Assembly (NCBI RefSeq): GCF_015832195.1
Contig: NC_052027.1
Location: 2,232,001-2,296,000 of the forward strand
Length of the DNA stretch: 64,000 bases
Source: Motacilla alba alba
Taxonomy: Eukaryota > Chordata > Aves > Passeriformes > Motacillidae
Reading direction: 5' to 3'
Under the pieces are notes generated by a model. The model did not search any database. It worked only from the letters and a program-made list of their open reading frames with translations, and was not told the DNA's origin. This document shows, piece after piece, positions 60,908 to 64,000 of this stretch. The translations under genes and the position numbers were made by a program. The stretch's first letter is position 1; each line of letters opens with the position of its first letter.

Positions 60908-63900
60908 ACCCACGGTGTGTGAGGGTACAGATCCTTCTCTAGTGTGATTCCCTGCTTCAACCATCACCCCCATTGCCACAGCTCTTCCTAGTGAGCAACA
61001 ACTTTTAAATTCCCCCTTCCAAGTGACAATCAATATAAATATCCTGTGGTTTTCAGGCTGCTTATTCACTTCCCATAAAAATCCACGGGGGCTGAGCTGT
61101 GTGCTGAGCACTGCCTGAACTGCATGCAAAGCACTCTGCCATGCTTTTATTTGTTGGGGCTCTCCAAAGTGCAGGGGAATATGAGCTGAGTGCCTGATGA
61201 AAATGAAGTGTAACTCCTAATGGTTTATTTGCACTGCAGTGCATTTGCCATATCATTCATTACATTGCACTCAGTACCTTCCCCCTGTTAGCCATACATA
61301 GCTGCACTTAAATAAAAATGGAACATCTTCTCTTTAATATTTGTGTCCTGAGTCTCAAGCATCTGCTTTATGGGGCTTCATCACTTTGTACATCGTGCTA
61401 CAAACTGCAGCGAAAACCGATTTCAACATGTGATTGAGCTGGTAAAATGGAGCCATGGTTTTTAGCAGTGGGCAAAACTTCAGTGATTTATTTCTGCTAA
61501 CTCTTCTGTATGTAAAGTTGTGTTGGGCTTACTTTTTAATGAGTCAAAAAAAAAAAAATCAGGGTAGTGTAAATTTTGCTCAGGCTGGAATTGGTGTTGC
61601 AGAGCTTTAGATGGGAGTGATTTTAACTGGAGATGGGATTGCAGACTCACGGGATGTCGAAGTGTGTATATATCACAGTTTCAGTATTCAAACCGTCCCC
61701 TCACTGGAGAAGATTTGGTTTTAGCTAAGAAAATCCCCATTCATCACCTCATGCATGTCTAGGGAAGTGATATCTAAGTGCAGACAGAATGATTCTGCTC
61801 CCTGGGAGGACAAATTTCCTCTGGGTTCTTCCAGGAGGTGTGAGGTTCACACCCAGCAGCTGAGCCAAGGAATCAAAGCTAACACAGCTTTGCCAAGGCA
61901 CCTAATTTTTGTCATTATTAGAAGGTGATGCCTCAAACCTGTGCCCAGAGAAATCAGGGGGCAAATATGCATCAACAAATGCAATATTTTACCATAAAAA
62001 GGGACGTTCCCTTGCAAAAACTACACAAAGTCATATTTATCTGTGAATTTCTGACTGGATGAAAATCAGCGAGCAACATGAGCTAATCATTTTACTATGC
62101 AGATTCCTAATGATGCAGGATGGCAAAAGACTGGGATAAACTCTCATTTTAATGCTGTTTCTTGAATGACTGATTATTAACGTCACCCTTTAATTTGTAG
62201 TACAAACCAGAGGCAAATGTCACCCATCCTCTGCAATCAGCTCCTTAACTCTGTCACCTTCCCCAAGCTGAAGGTTTTATTCTAATTGCAGCTGGTTATG
62301 ACAAACTCCTGCATCTGAAATTGAAACCAGGAACCAGCACACTCCAAACCCAATGTGGAAAGTCAGGAAATCTGCACAATCTTTAAAGAAATGTCTTGGA
62401 GACAAAAAGAAGAAAAAAAAAATAGAAGAAGGGTGCACAAAGAGTTGCACAATACAGGGTGAAGGTGTTCTAGGAAGGTTGTGGGTTATAGATACTGGAA
62501 CCAGGCATTAATTTATAAAAATGCATCACTTATTAATGCAAATACAAGGTGGCATTAAGAATGGCTCTGCTATGTAATTACTTATTGGATTTTTACAGTA
62601 GCATGGAAAATAAAGGGAATTTTCCTCCAATTCAATGCACTTAGTAAAGGAGAGGGTGTGCTACCTCATCCACTACACATCAAACACGAGGATTTTAATT
62701 CAACAGCAGAGGTTGCATAAGCAAAGTGCAAAAACTGGGTCAAAATGTTTGTTTAAAAACGTTGCATCTCTAAATAGGAAGGGGAATTGTTAATCCATGG
62801 ACACAGAAGATTGCTCTGTTGCAGCTGATTCTTTCTTCCTAATTGTTTTATCATTGTTTCCATTGGTCCTAAGCCTAAACTTTGGGTTTCAAGAGTTTTG
62901 CTCTTACAGTTCAGGTTGGGAAGTTCAGGATATCTGATTCTGTTTGGAAAAGCCTTTTCAAAGCAGTTGGAAATCCGAATATTCAAAGCAATGCAGGTGA
63001 ATTTGGGGTTCTCTGTTTCTTTAGCCAAGGCCACCCCATGCACTTTGCAACTGCAAAGAAAACCTGCAAAGGAAATTTATACTCCTCAGCCTTTTTTTTG
63101 TATCTTAATCCATTTTTTAAACATATTTCTTTCCTAAAACTCTCAAGTCTACAGAGAGAAAATGCTGTTGTAAACATGACCCAGATATCCACTTCAAGTC
63201 TGATAGTGATCAAAATTATCATACAGTTTTTGCAATCTGGTTTCCAAAGTTCTGCTTGTAGCAGCTTCCTTTGCATTTGTTTCCTCTAAATATCTCTTTT
63301 TTAGAATATTTATGGATACTGTTCTCCTTTTGCAGAGTCCTTGCCCTTGAAAAGTAAGCAGCCAGTGTAGCTTAGGATATACCTCGGTATAAATTATTTA
63401 TTGAAAGCATAAAGTATTGAAGAATATTGTCTTAAACTTTATTCTCTGACAATATAAAAAGAAAACATCATCTAATTAAAATGTAGGCTTTATAGGAAAT
63501 GGAAGGAATTTGGTTTCTCTGAGTAATGGTATTGCAACCTTTGACAGGATGGGTTTTTTAATAAAAGAGAAGTATGTTTTCTGGAAAAAAAAAAAAACCA
63601 AAACAGGGATGACTTATCCCTGAAGTAAATATCCAGCCTGTGAAACATAAATAAAAAGGCTAAAGGAAGAGGAATACAGATAAACCAGATTAACAGAAAA
63701 GATGAAAGCATGAAAAGCAGGAGTGTGCTGGGGAAACTCTCCTGGGCTAACGAGAAGAACTTGTCAGAGTGTGCACAGGGAGAAAAGAAATAAAACATTA
63801 AAGATCAAACAAAAAGATCCTGAGATGAGGTAATAATTTCAGGTATTTACGGGCACTAATTAGGTACTACACATGTAAGAACTGGCACTAAAGGAAATGC

Positions 63901-64000
63901 TACTGATGAGCAGAGTGATCAAAACTGAGAAATAAAATGGCATTTCACAGGAGGAGATGGTACCAGGTGCTCCCACGAAATTCAGACGCTCTGATCCAGT
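60908..64000. other. Unique AT-rich non-coding sequence to the window end
   Basis: No gene or interspersed repeat is recognised. The block 61960-62210 is AT-rich and complex with GATTATTAACG and CTAATCATTTT strings, as often seen in conserved non-coding DNA. A-runs lie near 61546-61558 and 63584-63596. The frame at 62882-63289 (135 codons) overlaps a minus-strand frame and is unsupported. Confidence 0.45.

Noticed and set aside
1..64000. CRISPR arrays, operons, phage or integron systems
   Set aside because: There are no regularly spaced identical repeats with unique spacers, no dense co-oriented genes and no bacterial signals. The repeats present are vertebrate retroelements and microsatellites.

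Overview
The window reads as vertebrate nuclear DNA, most likely from a passerine (songbird). The evidence is the repeat content: about 20 truncated 3' ends of CR1 LINE retrotransposons, which are the dominant avian LINE, and five solo long terminal repeats (LTRs) of the kind found in songbird endogenous retroviruses. CpG is sparse outside one small block. There are no bacterial-type operons, ribosome binding sites, tRNA or rRNA genes, or CRISPR arrays that I could recognise. Family names such as TguLTR5 are given from memory and were not searched.

I found no protein-coding gene that I can support. The longest open frames are under 180 codons. They overlap on both strands, resemble no protein family I know, and many are translations of repeats: CR1 ends, LTRs, an AAT microsatellite and an AAG/GTG minisatellite. 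The window is best described as intergenic or intronic DNA. Unspliced exons, lncRNA exons or UTRs cannot be excluded by eye.

Layout. 1-9.3 kb: mostly unique sequence with two CR1 ends (1752-1947 +, 3920-4086 -) and a homeodomain-type TAATTG cluster near 4990-5140. 9.3-10 kb: two CR1 copies and a short ATAAATACAG-type tandem repeat. 10-15.7 kb: no recognised repeat. 15.7-27 kb: CR1 ends of several subfamilies, a large TATATC-type array (17247-17536), AAATC and AAT microsatellites with an A-rich tail (20011-20590), and a tiny CpG-dense block (23626-23695). 27-31 kb: unremarkable. 31-38 kb: three solo LTRs (31023-31453 +, 33478-33878 +, 37349-37808 -), two CR1 copies and one possible relic of an ancient sauropsid repeat. 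39.6-44.8 kb: four CR1 copies, plus an AT-rich block with homeodomain-type motifs at 42001-42420. 45 kb: a second possible ancient relic and a 199-bp purine-rich minisatellite. 45.8-54 kb: about 8 kb with no recognised interspersed repeat. 54 kb: a solo LTR (54001-54453 -) inserted inside a CR1 copy. 56-61 kb: CR1 ends, an A/C-rich simple repeat and a fifth, different solo LTR (60494-60907 +). 61-64 kb: unique AT-rich sequence.

I saw no evidence of an undescribed multi-gene system. The points most worth following are the nested LTR/CR1 structure, three related solo LTRs within 23.5 kb, the minisatellite, and the unique AT-rich blocks that may be conserved regulatory elements.
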